Shown: piece after piece, positions 25,271 to 35,167 of the stretch | Position numbering within the stretch: position 1 is the stretch's first letter | Layout: every line of letters starts with the position of its first letter | Assembly (NCBI RefSeq): GCF_013364155.1 | Contig: NZ_CP054916.1 | Span: 6,445,001-6,509,000, forward strand | Direction of reading: 5' to 3' | DNA length: 64,000 nt | DNA from: Streptomyces sp. NA02950 | GTDB lineage: Bacteria; Actinomycetota; Actinomycetes; Streptomycetales; Streptomycetaceae | Position numbers and translations under genes: made by a program | Notes under the pieces: model-generated | The model's database searches: none | What the model saw: only the letters and a program-made list of their open reading frames with translations | What the model was told of the DNA's origin: nothing

Positions 25271-25711
25271 GTGAGCGCGACCGCGGACCACGCGGAGGAG
25301 CGGACCAACCTGGCCGCGAGGCTGGGTTTCCAGCCCGAGCAGGTGGTCCAGGAGATCGGCTACGACGACGATGTCGACCAGGAGCTCCGCGAGGTCATCG
25401 AGGAGATCACCGGCCAGGAGCTCGTCGACGAGGAGTACGACGACGTGGCCGACGCCGTGGTGCTGTGGTTCCGAGAGGACGACGGTGATCTGACGGACGC
25501 GCTGGTGGACGCCATCCAGATGATCGACGACGGCGCCCCGGTGTGGCTGCTGACGCCCAAGACCGGCCGTGACGGCTATGTCGAGCCGAGCGACATCAAC
25601 GAGGCCGCGACCACCGCCGGCCTGTCCCAGACCAAGAGCTTCAACGCGGGCAAGGACTGGACCGGCAGCCGCCTGGTCACCCCGAAGGCCGCCCGCACCA
25701 GCAAGCGCTGA
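25271..25711 (+). CDS. DUF3052 domain protein
   Basis: A 146-residue acidic cytosolic protein. Key segments are AARLGFQPEQVVQEIGYDDDVD, TGQELVDEEYDDVADAVVLWFRE and APVWLLTPKTGRDGYVEPSDI. The family is restricted to actinobacteria and is always close to aceE and the AhpE peroxiredoxin (Rv2239c in M. tuberculosis). Function is not established; the WLLTPKTG pattern resembles small-ligand or protein-interaction folds. GTG 25271 follows an almost ideal AGGAGG. A strong hairpin terminator follows. Confidence 0.88.
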   Translation: MSATADHAEERTNLAARLGFQPEQVVQEIGYDDDVDQELREVIEEITGQELVDEEYDDVADAVVLWFREDDGDLTDALVDAIQMIDDGAPVWLLTPKTGRDGYVEPSDINEAATTAGLSQTKSFNAGKDWTGSRLVTPKAARTSKR

Positions 25712-25728
25712 GACCGGGAAACCACACA

Positions 25729-25768
25729 GCCGAGCCCCCCTCCGTTCGCTTTCGGAGGGGGGCTCGGC
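25729..25768. terminator. Strong hairpin after DUF3052 gene
   Basis: GCCGAGCCCCCCTCCG (25729-25744) pairs perfectly with CGGAGGGGGGCTCGGC (25753-25768) around an 8-base loop TTCGCTTT. The 16-bp stem follows the stop codon by 18 bases. Confidence 0.85.
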
Positions 25769-25826
25769 GCGTAGGGTGGACGCCACCGTAACGGATCACA
25801 TGAGCGAGAGAGCGAAGGGACATCCC

Positions 25827-26285
25827 ATGGCGATAGAGGTCGGTACCAAGGCCCCCGACTTCGAGCTGAAGAGCCAGCACGGAGAGACGGTCAGGCTCTC
25901 CGACTTCCGGGGCGAGAAGAACGTCGTGCTCCTCTTCTACCCGTTCGCCTTCACCGGCGTGTGCACCGGCGAGCTGTGCGCCCTCCGCGACGAGCTGCCG
26001 ACCTTCGTCAACGACGAGGTGCAGCTGCTCGCGGTCTCCAACGACTCGCCCTTCAGCCTGCGTGTCTTCGCCGAGCAGGAGGGGCTGGAGTACCCGCTGC
26101 TGTCGGACTTCTGGCCGCACGGCGAGGCCAGCCGCGCCTACGGCGTCTTCGACGAGGAGAAGGGCTGCGCGGTGCGCGGCACGTTCGTGATCGACAAGGA
26201 GGGCGTGGTGCGCTGGACCGTGGTCAACGGTCTGCCCGACGCCCGGGACCTCAACGAGTACGTGAAGGCCCTCGAGACGCTCTGA
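25827..26285 (+). CDS. Peroxiredoxin, AhpE-like
   Basis: A 152-residue thiol peroxidase that reduces hydrogen peroxide, organic peroxides and peroxynitrite. The peroxidatic Cys is in [20 protein letters not shown] (near residue 45). The second Cys five residues later is unusual for AhpE, which is a 1-Cys type, and could form a local disulfide; another Cys lies in [16 protein letters not shown] 25827 has GAAGGGA seven bases upstream. Position after DUF3052 and aceE matches M. tuberculosis ahpE (Rv2238c). Confidence 0.92.
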   Translation: MAIEVGTKAPDFELKSQHGETVRLSDFRGEKNVVLLFYPFAFTGVCTGELCALRDELPTFVNDEVQLLAVSNDSPFSLRVFAEQEGLEYPLLSDFWPHGEASRAYGVFDEEKGCAVRGTFVIDKEGVVRWTVVNGLPDARDLNEYVKALETL

Positions 26286-26442
26286 GTCTCGGCCGCAAGC
26301 CGCGAAACCCTGTAGCCGCCGGGAACCGCTCACTAGGATCGACGCGTTGATCCTTATGGGTTCCGCAAGGCTCACCGAAGGTATCCGCATCCACCATGAG
26401 GGGGCACGCAGTGCTCCTGACGAACCTTTTTTGGGAGGACTC

Positions 26443-27018
26443 GTGGGAGTCAGCCTCAGCAAGGGCGGCAACGTCTCGCTGTCAAAGGAAGCCCCGAACC
26501 TGACCGCGGTCATCGTCGGTCTGGGCTGGGACGCCCGCACCACCACGGGCACCGACTTCGACCTCGACGCCAGTGCCCTGCTGACCAACGCCGAGGGCAA
26601 GGTCGGCAACGACCAGAACTTCGTGTTCTTCAACAACCTCAAGAGCCCGGACGGCTCCGTGGAGCACACCGGTGACAACCTCACCGGTGAGGGCGAGGGC
26701 GACGACGAGCAGATCAAGGTGAACCTGGCCGGGGTCCCGGCCGATGTCGCCAAGATCGTGTTCCCGGTGTCGATCTACGACGCCGAGTCCCGCCAGCAGA
26801 GCTTCGGCCAGGTGCGCAACGCGTTCATCCGCGTCGTGAACCAGGCCGACGGCAATGAGCTGGCCCGCTACGACCTGTCCGAGGACGCCTCGACCGAGAC
26901 CGCCATGGTCTTCGGCGAGCTGTACCGGAACGGGGCGGAGTGGAAGTTCCGCGCCATCGGCCAGGGGTACGCCTCGGGGCTGCGTGGCATCGCGCAGGAC
27001 TTCGGCGTCAACGTCTGA
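26443..27018 (+). CDS. TerD family protein (first copy)
   Basis: A 191-residue TerD-domain protein: [45 protein letters not shown] at the start. Acidic clusters such as DFDLDAS and [15 protein letters not shown] bind calcium in the family. TerD proteins are cytosolic or membrane-peripheral parts of the Ter stress system (tellurite, phage and colicin resistance; in Streptomyces also linked to development). GTG 26443 has GGGAGGA at the right distance. It is about 80 percent similar by eye to the next gene, a tandem duplication. Confidence 0.93.
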   Translation: MGVSLSKGGNVSLSKEAPNLTAVIVGLGWDARTTTGTDFDLDASALLTNAEGKVGNDQNFVFFNNLKSPDGSVEHTGDNLTGEGEGDDEQIKVNLAGVPADVAKIVFPVSIYDAESRQQSFGQVRNAFIRVVNQADGNELARYDLSEDASTETAMVFGELYRNGAEWKFRAIGQGYASGLRGIAQDFGVNV

Positions 27019-27180
27019 CGAGCGCCGCCACGGCGATCCGTGGACCGCGCGTGCGCACCTCGGGTGGGCGCCCGCGGCCGCGACGGCACCACCGCGCCCG
27101 GCGCCGCATCCCTGCACCCAGGCAGGAGTGCGGCGCCGGATGCGCTTCGCGCACGCAACACCCGGGGAGGAACCAGGATC

Positions 27181-27756
27181 ATGGGCGTTACGCTCGCCAA
27201 GGGAGGCAATGTCTCCCTCTCGAAGGCCGCGCCGAATCTCACACAGGTGCTCGTCGGCCTGGGTTGGGACGCGCGCTCCACCACCGGAGCGCCGTTCGAC
27301 CTCGACGCCAGCGCACTGCTGTGTCAGAACGGGCGGGTGCTCGGAGACGAGTACTTCGTCTTCTACAACAATCTCAAGAGCCCCGAAGGCTCGGTGGAGC
27401 ACACCGGTGACAACCTCACCGGTGAGGGCGAGGGTGACGACGAGTCGCTGCTGATCGACCTCAGCCAGGTCCCGGCCCAGGTCGACAAGATCGTCTTCCC
27501 GGTCTCGATCCATGACGCCGATGCCAGGCGTCAGACGTTCGGGCAGGTCAGCAATGCCTTCATCCGGGTGGTGAACCAGGCCGACGGTCAGGAGCTGGCT
27601 CGCTACGATCTCTCCGAGGACGCCTCCGGCGAGACCGCGATGATCTTCGGCGAGGTCTACCGCTACGGCGGTGAATGGAAGTTCCGGGCCGTGGGGCAGG
27701 GGTACGCGTCGGGGCTGCGCGGCATCGCTCTAGACTTCGGGGTCAACGTTTCGTAA
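27181..27756 (+). CDS. TerD family protein (second copy)
   Basis: 191 residues, the same length as the preceding TerD protein and alignable throughout ([76 protein letters not shown]). Calcium-binding acidic residues are kept. Start ATG 27181 with GGGAGGAACC upstream. The 162-base gap from the first copy is GC-rich with no gene. It probably forms an operon with the DUF475 gene 45 bases downstream. Confidence 0.93.
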   Translation: MGVTLAKGGNVSLSKAAPNLTQVLVGLGWDARSTTGAPFDLDASALLCQNGRVLGDEYFVFYNNLKSPEGSVEHTGDNLTGEGEGDDESLLIDLSQVPAQVDKIVFPVSIHDADARRQTFGQVSNAFIRVVNQADGQELARYDLSEDASGETAMIFGEVYRYGGEWKFRAVGQGYASGLRGIALDFGVNVS

Positions 27757-27801
27757 AGCCGCGTACAGCGCGCGGGGGAGACCTTACGAAGAAGGATTGG
27801 G

Positions 27802-28977
27802 TTGCCTGTGCTCCTCAAAACCTTTGGTTGGTCGTTCGCCGTAACGGCGGGCGGTCTGGCCTTGGCCGGCGTCCTCTGGGGGTGGAAGGGGCTCGCGATC
27901 GTCGGGATCCTCTCGATCCTGGAGGTTTCGCTCTCATTCGACAACGCGGTCATCAATGCGGGCATTCTGCGCAAGATGAACGCCTTCTGGCAGAAGATCT
28001 TCCTGACCATCGGCATTCTGATCGCCGTCTTCGGTATGCGCCTCGTCTTCCCGGTGGTGATCGTCGCCATCACCGCGAAGATGGGGCCGCTGGAGGCCGT
28101 GGATCTCGCGATCAACAACAAGGACAAGTACGAACACCTGGTGACGGCCGCGCATCCGGCGATCGCGGCCTTCGGCGGGATGTTCCTGCTGATGATCTTC
28201 CTCGACTTCATCTTCGAGGATCGGGACATCAAGTGGCTGGCCTGGCTGGAGAAGCCCCTGGCCAAGCTGGGCAAGCTGGATACCTTCTCGATCGTGATCG
28301 CCCTGGTGACCCTGCTGGTCGCCGCGACCACCGTGGCCACCGATGTGGCCCACGGCGGCGGTGACAAGAGCTCCACCGTGTTGCTCTCCGGTGTCGCCGG
28401 TCTGGTCACCTATCTGATCGTCGGCGGTATCTCGGGCTACTTCGAGGACAAGCTCGAAGAGGAGGAGGACGACGAGGACGAGAGCGACGAGAAGAGCGGC
28501 AAGGACGACGCGGAGGAGCCGGCCCCGGCCGCGAAGAACGGCCGGAGCGGTGGCGCCACCGTGGTCGGCCTGGCCGGCAGGGCCGCGTTCTTCATGTTCC
28601 TCTACCTCGAGGTCATCGACGCGTCGTTCTCCTTCGACGGCGTCATCGGCGCCTTCGCGATCACCAACGACATCTTCGAGATGGCGCTGGGTCTGGGCAT
28701 CGGCGCGATGTACATCCGGTCGCTGACCGTCTATCTGGTCCGCAAGGGCACCCTGGACGACTACGTCTACCTGGAGCACGGCGCGCACTACGCCATCGGC
28801 GCGCTCGCCCTGATCCTGCTCGCCACCATCAAGTACGAGATCAACGAGGTCATCACCGGCCTGGTGGGTGTGGTGCTGATCGGCGCCTCGTACTGGTCCT
28901 CGGTGGTGCGCAACCGCCGGGAACACGAAGCGGGCGAGGGTTCCGAGCCAAAGACGGAAGTCACCTCCGGAGTGTGA
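27802..28977 (+). CDS. DUF475/TerC-like integral membrane protein
   Basis: A 391-residue membrane protein of the DUF475 group, related to TerC. SILEVSLSFDNAVINAGILRKM and the symmetric EVIDASFSFDGVIGAFAI carry the acidic membrane residues typical of TerC transporters (metal or ion movement). About nine helices; a very acidic cytosolic loop (EEEEDDEDESDEKSGKDDAEE, with PAPAAKNG following) splits the two halves. TTG 27802 with GAAGGA six bases upstream seems the true start; GTG 27808 is the alternative. TerC-like proteins act with TerD in the Ter system. Confidence 0.88.
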   Translation: MPVLLKTFGWSFAVTAGGLALAGVLWGWKGLAIVGILSILEVSLSFDNAVINAGILRKMNAFWQKIFLTIGILIAVFGMRLVFPVVIVAITAKMGPLEAVDLAINNKDKYEHLVTAAHPAIAAFGGMFLLMIFLDFIFEDRDIKWLAWLEKPLAKLGKLDTFSIVIALVTLLVAATTVATDVAHGGGDKSSTVLLSGVAGLVTYLIVGGISGYFEDKLEEEEDDEDESDEKSGKDDAEEPAPAAKNGRSGGATVVGLAGRAAFFMFLYLEVIDASFSFDGVIGAFAITNDIFEMALGLGIGAMYIRSLTVYLVRKGTLDDYVYLEHGAHYAIGALALILLATIKYEINEVITGLVGVVLIGASYWSSVVRNRREHEAGEGSEPKTEVTSGV

Positions 28978-29004
28978 CCGGGGGGCGTTTGAGGAACGCT
29001 CTGA

Positions 29005-29043
29005 GCGGGGCGGCCGAGAGTTTTCAGCTCCCGGCCGCCCCGC
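29005..29043. terminator. Hairpin after DUF475 gene
   Basis: GCGGGGCGGCCG (29005-29016) pairs with CGGCCGCCCCGC (29032-29043), closing a 15-base interior. It lies 28 bases past the DUF475 stop and before the TerA-like gene. Confidence 0.65.
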
Positions 29044-29088
29044 GGCAGTTCACGCAGGCGGAAGCCATGAAGGGTGGGGGTGCGCACG

Positions 29089-29814
29089 ATGGCGTTCTGG
29101 AGCAACTGGGGGCGGTCCGCGTGGCGCGAGTTCGACAGTGGTGACGCGTCCGGAGTGGTCGAGCTGACCAAGCGGCACTCCGTGATCTCCCTGACCAAGC
29201 AGGGCGCCGCCAGCGGCAACCTCCGGATCAACCTCTCCTGGCAGATGCGGACCTCGGACTTCAACGAGTCCGGGCGCGGCTCGCTGCGCCATCCGCTGCG
29301 GATGTTCAAGCCCGCGGTGGTGCAGGCCCAGGGGCCCGCCATGGTCAACGTCGACCTCGACCTGGCGGTGATGTACGAGCTGAAGAGCGGCTCCAAGGGG
29401 GTGGTCCAGCCGCTCGGCAACTTCTTCGGCAATCTCAACGAGCCGCCGTACGTCAAGCTCAGCGGGGACGACCGGTTCGGATCGGGCTCCGGCGAGACGA
29501 TCTACATCAACATGGACCACAAGGACGACATCAAGCGGCTGCTGGTGTTCGTCTACATCTACGACGGCACCCCCGCCTTCGACCGCACCCATGGCATGGT
29601 CACGCTCTACCCGAGCAATGGCCCCCGGGTGGAGATCGCCCTGCACGAACGGGCCCCGCAGGCCCGCTCCTGCGCCGTGGTCATGATCGAGAACGTCAAG
29701 GGCGAGATGGTGGTGCGCCGCGAGGTGAAGTACGTCTACGGCTTCCAGGCCGAGCTGGACCGGCTGTACGGCTGGGGTCTCCAGTGGGGCCGCGGCTACA
29801 AGGCCAAGGTGTAG
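29089..29814 (+). CDS. TerA-like tellurium resistance family protein
   Basis: A 241-residue protein starting MAFWSNWGRSAWREFDSGD. The central part, VNVDLDLAVMYELKSGSKGVVQPLG and SGSGETIYINMDHKDDIKRLLVFVYIYDG, is a TerD-superfamily beta-sandwich as found in TerA. A segment before it (ELTKRHSVISLTKQG) matches the TerD N-terminal strand pair. Likely a partner of the TerD/TerC-like membrane-associated complex. GTG 29074 in frame upstream would add five residues. Confidence 0.82.
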   Translation: MAFWSNWGRSAWREFDSGDASGVVELTKRHSVISLTKQGAASGNLRINLSWQMRTSDFNESGRGSLRHPLRMFKPAVVQAQGPAMVNVDLDLAVMYELKSGSKGVVQPLGNFFGNLNEPPYVKLSGDDRFGSGSGETIYINMDHKDDIKRLLVFVYIYDGTPAFDRTHGMVTLYPSNGPRVEIALHERAPQARSCAVVMIENVKGEMVVRREVKYVYGFQAELDRLYGWGLQWGRGYKAKV

Positions 29815-29827
29815 CCCCGCGCCGCGC

Positions 29828-29857
29828 CCTCTCCGGCCCCGGCCGGGGCCGGAGAGG
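29828..29857. terminator. Perfect 30-bp palindrome between convergent ter genes
   Basis: CCTCTCCGGCCCCGG followed directly by its reverse complement CCGGGGCCGGAGAGG. It lies between the stop codons of the TerA-like gene (29814) and the facing TerD gene (29863) and should end transcription from both sides. Confidence 0.75.
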
Positions 29858-29862
29858 TCCCG

Positions 29863-30939
29863 CTAGCGGTTCTGGAACTGCGGCCCCTGCGGCGGCAGCG
29901 TGAAGTTGGGGTCCGGCACCGGCGCGGGCAGCGGAGGCGGTGGCGGTACCGGCCCGGTCCGTTGCACCTGCTGCGGATAGCCGTACGCGGGCGGCTGCGG
30001 ATAGCCGTAGGACGGCTGTGGCGGGTAGGGCTGCTGCGCCGGCGGCTGCGGATAGCCCGCGGGCGGCGGCGGGGGTGGCGCGCTGGGCTGCGGCGGCACA
30101 TAGCCGTGACCGTCCCCCTGCGCCGCGGCGGGCGTCATCCGCTGCGGGTCCCACGGGTCCGGGGTCGGCCCCGGGGGGTGCGGCTGGGGGTGCGGCGGCG
30201 GATAGCCGTAGCCGGGCGCGGGTGCCTGCGGCGGCAGCGCCTGGGTCTCGGCCTGCGACGGGGTGGGGGAGGACGAGGGGGCCGGTGCGGGAGGCGGAGT
30301 CGGGGAGGGGGGCGACGGCGGTGCGGCGGAGGCGGACGGGGGCTCGGTCGCGTCCTCCGGCTCACCCGGCGCGGGCGCCGCGCCCTCGTCCTCGCCGTCG
30401 TCCACCGAGATGCCGTACTCGGTGGCCAGACCGACCAGTCCGGTGTCATAGCCCTGGCCCAGCGCGCGGAACTTCCAGCTGTCCTCGCGCCGGTACAGCT
30501 CCCCGCAGATCAGTGCGGCTTCCCTGCCCGTCTCCGGCTGCACCTCGAAGATCGCGATCGGTTCCGCGTCGGTCGCGGCCGACGCGTCGTACAGCACCAG
30601 GCTCAGATCCCGTACCTGTCCGAAGGTGCCGCCGTCCGCGGACGCGGCCAGCACCACCCGGCGCACCCCCGCCTCCAGGCCGGACAGCTCGGCCTCGATG
30701 GTGTCGGTCAGCCCTTCCGGCAACCGCTTCTTGGGCAGATGGCGGACCAGGCCCGAGGGGTGCCGCGGCTGGTTGTAGAAGACGAAGTCCTCGTCCGAAC
30801 GCACGCGGTCGTCCTCGGCCAGCAGCAGCGCCGAGGCGTCGACATCGGGTACGTCGGTGCCGGGGGTCCAGCGCAGCACCGCTCGTATGGCCGTAGTCTC
30901 GAGCGGGATGTTCGATCCCTTCAGCATCGCGTGCGTCAT
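29863..30939 (-). CDS. TerD domain protein with long proline-rich tail
   Basis: A 358-residue protein. Residues 1-175 are a TerD domain ([68 protein letters not shown]). Residues 180-358 are disordered and rich in proline, glutamine, glycine and tyrosine, with repeats of the type GYPQPPA and YGYPQ. Such tails often serve as protein-binding or condensing regions. It is transcribed opposite to the other ter genes. ATG 30939 ([13 protein letters not shown]) is preferred to the internal ATG 30927. Confidence 0.85.
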   Translation of the reverse strand: MTHAMLKGSNIPLETTAIRAVLRWTPGTDVPDVDASALLLAEDDRVRSDEDFVFYNQPRHPSGLVRHLPKKRLPEGLTDTIEAELSGLEAGVRRVVLAASADGGTFGQVRDLSLVLYDASAATDAEPIAIFEVQPETGREAALICGELYRREDSWKFRALGQGYDTGLVGLATEYGISVDDGEDEGAAPAPGEPEDATEPPSASAAPPSPPSPTPPPAPAPSSSPTPSQAETQALPPQAPAPGYGYPPPHPQPHPPGPTPDPWDPQRMTPAAAQGDGHGYVPPQPSAPPPPPPAGYPQPPAQQPYPPQPSYGYPQPPAYGYPQQVQRTGPVPPPPPLPAPVPDPNFTLPPQGPQFQNR

Positions 30940-31183
30940 GGCCGCAATCCTGCCCTCCCGGACGGCCCCGGGACAACGCAGGGTGCGGGGGCGGAGGCGG
31001 TGCGCGTCCGGTGTGCGGAAGGACGCGGCGGCCGGGATGGCGCGCTGGACATGGATTCAACCCCTATGAGTTACGCGATTTTCACGATCTTGGGGAACTT
31101 TTGACCCTTCCTCGCACGTACGATTATCGGCCAACCAAGGGCCGTCACGGCCCGCAGCGGGTACTGGCAGCACGGGGAGACGT

Positions 31184-32371
31184 ATGAGGCATTTTGGACA
31201 CCTGCGGGATGAGGTACGGTCGAGCCTCTTCCACCGGGAGCCCGGTGAATTCACCGTGGACTCGCCCTCCCGGACCCTGGCGGTCGCCCTCGGTGCCACG
31301 CTCTACTCGCCCGCCACCCGGCCCCGGCTCGCCGAAGACATCGTCAAACAGGCAGGTCGGGGCGTGGTGTCCATGGTGCTGTGCCTGGAGGACTCCATCC
31401 ATGACGCCGAAGTGGCCGAGGCGGAGGAGAACCTCGTGCGCCAATTCGGCACGCTCGCCGAACGCGGTCCGGACGCCGCGCTGCCCCTGCTGTTCATCCG
31501 GGTCCGCACCCCGGAACAGATCGTCGATCTCGTCCGGAGGCTTGGACCGACCGTCCGGCTGCTGTCCGGATTCGTACTGCCGAAGTTCACCGAGGAACGG
31601 GGCGTCTCCTTCCTCGAAGCGCTGATATCCGCCGAAAACGCCGAGACGCTGGCCGAATTGGGCGGACGGCGGCTGTTCGCGATGCCGGTCCTGGAATCCC
31701 CCGAGCTGATGCACCGGGAGACCCGCACCGACACCCTCAGCGGCATAGGCCGGATCGTCGACAAGTACCGGGAGCGGGTGCTGGCCCTGCGGCTCGGGGT
31801 CACCGATCTGTGCTCCGCGTACGGACTGCGCCGCGCGCCCGATATGACCGCCTACGACGTCCAGCTCGTCGCCTCCGTGATCGCGGACGTGGTGAACATG
31901 CTGGGCCGGGCCGACGGCACCGGCTTCACGGTCACCGGCCCGGTGTGGGAGTACTTCAAACAGCATGAGCGGATGTTCAAACCGCAGCTGCGGCACAGCC
32001 CCTTCAGCGGCAGCGCGGAGGCGCTGCGCACCGCGCTGATCGAGCACGACATGGACGGTCTGCTGCGCGAGATCGAGCTGGACCGGGCGAACGGCCTGCT
32101 GGGCAAGACCTGTATCCACCCCACCCATGTCGCCCCCGTGCACGTGCTCTCCGTCGTCAGCCACGAGGAGTTCAGCGACGCGGCGGACATCCTGGAGCCC
32201 GAGCGGTACGGCGGCGGGGTGCTGCGCTCCTCGTACACCAACAAGATGAACGAGGTGAAGCCGCACCGGGCCTGGGCGGAGCGCACCATGCTGCGCGCCG
32301 AGGTCTTCGGCGTCGCCCGGGAGGACGTGAGCTTCGTGGAACTGCTGTCGGCGAGCGTGGGGGCGGGCTGA
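31184..32371 (+). CDS. HpcH/HpaI aldolase/citrate lyase (CitE-like) of the Ter metabolite module
   Basis: A 395-residue protein of the CitE/HpcH TIM-barrel family, which makes or breaks C-C bonds of CoA or keto-acid substrates with a divalent metal. Segments seen are VSMVLCLEDSIHDAEVAEAEEN, GFVLPKFTEERG, LRLGVTDLCSAYGLRR and GLLGKTCIHPTHVAPVH. A GGGGAGACGT site precedes ATG 31184. CitE-like enzymes next to PRTase-TRSP, StiP and HAD genes form the predicted biosynthetic module of Ter systems (Anantharaman, Iyer and Aravind), thought to make a nucleoside-like metabolite. Confidence 0.87.
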   Translation: MRHFGHLRDEVRSSLFHREPGEFTVDSPSRTLAVALGATLYSPATRPRLAEDIVKQAGRGVVSMVLCLEDSIHDAEVAEAEENLVRQFGTLAERGPDAALPLLFIRVRTPEQIVDLVRRLGPTVRLLSGFVLPKFTEERGVSFLEALISAENAETLAELGGRRLFAMPVLESPELMHRETRTDTLSGIGRIVDKYRERVLALRLGVTDLCSAYGLRRAPDMTAYDVQLVASVIADVVNMLGRADGTGFTVTGPVWEYFKQHERMFKPQLRHSPFSGSAEALRTALIEHDMDGLLREIELDRANGLLGKTCIHPTHVAPVHVLSVVSHEEFSDAADILEPERYGGGVLRSSYTNKMNEVKPHRAWAERTMLRAEVFGVAREDVSFVELLSASVGAG

Positions 32372-32485
32372 ACGACGGGCCGCGGCGGACGCGGCGGAAA
32401 CGGCTGGGGCGGCGGGGACGCTGAAAGCCACGGGGGGCTGACGGGACAACCGAACGAGAACGATGAGAGAGACGAGGCGTACGGC

Positions 32486-35167
32486 GTGGTGTGGTCGGGA
32501 CAGTGGGTCGCGGACCGGCTGGGGGTACGGCTGGACGGCGGCGAGGAGCTGACCGGACTGCTGGGGCTGGCGCTGCGGCGCAACCCCAAGCGCGCCCATC
32601 TGCTGGTGTCGAACGTGCTCGGCAAACATGTCCCGCAGCGGCCCGCGGCGGTCCACGGCGCGGGCGTACGGCTCGGCCACCGGGTCCGGGAGCTGCTGGG
32701 CGACGAGGCCGCGGCGCGCGCGGTGGTGCTCGGATACGCCGAGACGGCCACCGGTCTGGGCCACAGCGTCGCGGACGGCCTCGCCCTCGCGCCGTATCTG
32801 CACTCCACCCGTCGTCCGGTCGACGGCGTCGCGACCGTCGGCGGCTTCGAGGAGGAGCACAGCCACGCCACCTCCCATCTGCTGCTGCCGGAGGACCCGG
32901 AACTGCTGGCCGGTGACGGTCCGCTGGTCCTGGTGGACGACGAGTTCTCGACCGGTCGGACGGTGCTCAACACCATCGCCGCCCTGCACCGGCGCTTCCC
33001 CCGGGACCACTACGTGGTGGTCGCCCTGGTCGACATGCGTTCCGAGGGGGACCGCGCCCGGCTGGACGCGTTCACGGCCGAACTCGGCGCCCGGGTGGAC
33101 CTGATCGCCGCGGCGACGGGCACGGTCCACCTGCCCGAGGGCGTCCTCGAACACGGGCAGCGGCTGGTGGCGGAGCACGAGCCCGCGCCCGAGCCCGGGG
33201 CCGGGACGGATGACCCGGACGCGCCCCCGTCCGCGCCCGCCGCCGTCCGGGTCGACCTGGGCTGGCCCGCGGGGCTGCCCGACGGCGGCCGCCACGGCTT
33301 CACCCCCGCCCACCGGGCCTGTCTGGAGGCGGCGCTCCCGGGCATGGCCGCCCGGATCGCCGAGGTGCTGCCGACACCGGGTGACGGCACCCGCCTCAGG
33401 GACACCCGGGTCCTCGTTCTCGGCTTCGAGGAGCTGATGTACGCACCGCTGCGGCTCGCCGAGGCGCTGGACCACGCCCTCGACGGGGCCGAGGTGCGGT
33501 ACTCGACGACCACGCGGTCGCCCGTGCTCGCCGTCGACGACCCCGGCTACGCCATCCGCACCCGGATCGCGTTCCCCGCCCATGACGGCCCCGCCGACGG
33601 GCCCGGTCCGCGCTTCGCGTACAACGTGGCGCCCGGCGGCGACCCCGCGCGCCGCTTCGACGCGGTCGTCGCCGTCGTCGACTCGGCCGCCGACACCCCC
33701 GCGCTGCACGCCCCCGACGGGCTGTTGGCCCGGCTGGCGCCGCACACCGGCCGGGTGCTGCTGGCCGTGGTCCCGTCGCATGTGCCGACCGCACCGTCCG
33801 TACCGGTCGCGCCCGCTGAGCCTTCCGAGCCTGCTGAGCTTTCCTCCCCGACCCCCGTCACCCGCACCGAACGACAGGCCCCCCGTATGCACCGACCACC
33901 GCCCGAGCCGCTGCGCGGACCCGACTTCTCCTCCTACGCCCCCGACGAAGTCGGCTGGCTGCTCCAGGACTTCTCGCAGGTCACGCTGGAGGCCCCCACC
34001 GAGGAGCGCGAGGAGGCGATCCAGAGCGGCGGTGCGCACTACGCCGAGTCGCTGCCGCAGGAGTACCAGCCCAGCGAGGAGTACCAGGCGCTGTTCCGGG
34101 CCGCGCTGACCGCCTCGGCCGCCCGCATCGCACGCGCGGTCGGCGCCGTCACCGAGACCGTGCTCGCCGAGCTCCCCCTACGCCCCCGGCGTGGGAGGGG
34201 CCCCCGCCCGCGCCCCGTCCTGGTCTCACTCGCCCGTGCCGGAACCCCCGTCGGGGTGCTGATGCGCCGCTGGGCGCGGCATGCGCACGGGCTCGACCTC
34301 CCGCACTACGCGATCTCCATCGTGCGCGGCCGCGGTATCGACACGGCGGCGCTGCGCTGGCTGGCGGACCATCACGACCCGTCCGACATCGTCTTCGTCG
34401 ACGGCTGGACCGGCAAGGGCGCGATCACCCGTGAACTGGCGGACGCCGTCGCCCCGTACCCGGACATCGATCCGCGGATCGCCGTCCTCGCCGACCCGGG
34501 CCGCTGTGTCGAGACCTACGGCACCCGGGACGACTTCCTCGTCCCCTCCGCCTGCCTCAACTCCACCGTCTCCGGGCTGATATCGCGCACCGTGCTCCGC
34601 GCCGACCTGGTCGGACCGGATGACTTCCACGGCGCGAAGTTCTACCGCGAACTGGCCGGATCCGATGTGTCCGGGCACTTCCTGGACACCGTCAGCGCCC
34701 ATTTCGACGCGGTCGCCGAGGATGTCGCGGCCGACGTCAAGCGGCTCGCCGCCGCCGACCGCAGCCCGACCTGGGAGGGCTGGGCCGCCGTCGAGCGGAT
34801 CAGCGAGGAGTACGGCATCCACGACGTCAACCTCGTCAAGCCGGGTGTCGGCGAGACCACCCGGGTGCTGCTGCGCCGTGTCCCGTGGAAGATCCTCGCC
34901 AAGCGCGGTGCCGGCGCGGACCTGGACCATGTGCGGCTGCTGGCCGAACAGCGCGGCGTACCGGTGGAGGAGACCGACGATCTGCCCTACACCTGCGTCG
35001 GGCTGATCCACCCCCGCTACACCCGCGGCGCCACCGGAGTGGACGGAAAAGCGGTCCACGTCACAGCCGATGACGGCGAGGTCGGCCACACTACGCCTGA
35101 CAGCAACGTGGCTGAAAACAACATGTCGGACGAGATGGCCAAGAGAAGAACGGCGGCGGCACGATGA
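32486..35167 (+). CDS. Fused phosphoribosyltransferase-TRSP and StiP/PRTase enzyme (Ter module)
   Basis: An 893-residue fusion. Residues about 20-235 are a type I phosphoribosyltransferase with the PRPP loop LVLVDDEFSTGRTV near 150. Residues about 255-440 hold the TRSP domain; the literal TRSP motif is in RYSTTTRSPVLAVDD near 342. A proline/threonine linker follows, and residues about 480-870 are the StiP (PF11202-type) region with EEAIQSGGAHYAESLPQEYQ and a second PRPP-like loop FVDGWTGKGAITREL near 638. In other genomes these two halves are usually separate genes, so the fusion argues that they act on one another's product. Start GTG 32486 or 32489. It overlaps the next gene by four bases. 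Confidence 0.88.
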   Translation: MVWSGQWVADRLGVRLDGGEELTGLLGLALRRNPKRAHLLVSNVLGKHVPQRPAAVHGAGVRLGHRVRELLGDEAAARAVVLGYAETATGLGHSVADGLALAPYLHSTRRPVDGVATVGGFEEEHSHATSHLLLPEDPELLAGDGPLVLVDDEFSTGRTVLNTIAALHRRFPRDHYVVVALVDMRSEGDRARLDAFTAELGARVDLIAAATGTVHLPEGVLEHGQRLVAEHEPAPEPGAGTDDPDAPPSAPAAVRVDLGWPAGLPDGGRHGFTPAHRACLEAALPGMAARIAEVLPTPGDGTRLRDTRVLVLGFEELMYAPLRLAEALDHALDGAEVRYSTTTRSPVLAVDDPGYAIRTRIAFPAHDGPADGPGPRFAYNVAPGGDPARRFDAVVAVVDSAADTPALHAPDGLLARLAPHTGRVLLAVVPSHVPTAPSVPVAPAEPSEPAELSSPTPVTRTERQAPRMHRPPPEPLRGPDFSSYAPDEVGWLLQDFSQVTLEAPTEEREEAIQSGGAHYAESLPQEYQPSEEYQALFRAALTASAARIARAVGAVTETVLAELPLRPRRGRGPRPRPVLVSLARAGTPVGVLMRRWARHAHGLDLPHYAISIVRGRGIDTAALRWLADHHDPSDIVFVDGWTGKGAITRELADAVAPYPDIDPRIAVLADPGRCVETYGTRDDFLVPSACLNSTVSGLISRTVLRADLVGPDDFHGAKFYRELAGSDVSGHFLDTVSAHFDAVAEDVAADVKRLAAADRSPTWEGWAAVERISEEYGIHDVNLVKPGVGETTRVLLRRVPWKILAKRGAGADLDHVRLLAEQRGVPVEETDDLPYTCVGLIHPRYTRGATGVDGKAVHVTADDGEVGHTTPDSNVAENNMSDEMAKRRTAAAR
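34171..34206. repeat. Streptomyces dispersed inverted repeat inside a coding region
   Basis: CTCCCCCTACGCC ... GGCGTGGGAGGGGCCCCC is a hairpin-forming element I recall between genes in many Streptomyces. Here it lies in frame inside the StiP half of the fused enzyme and encodes the odd basic stretch PLRPRRGRGPRP between ETVLAEL and RPVLVSLARAG. Confidence 0.55.
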
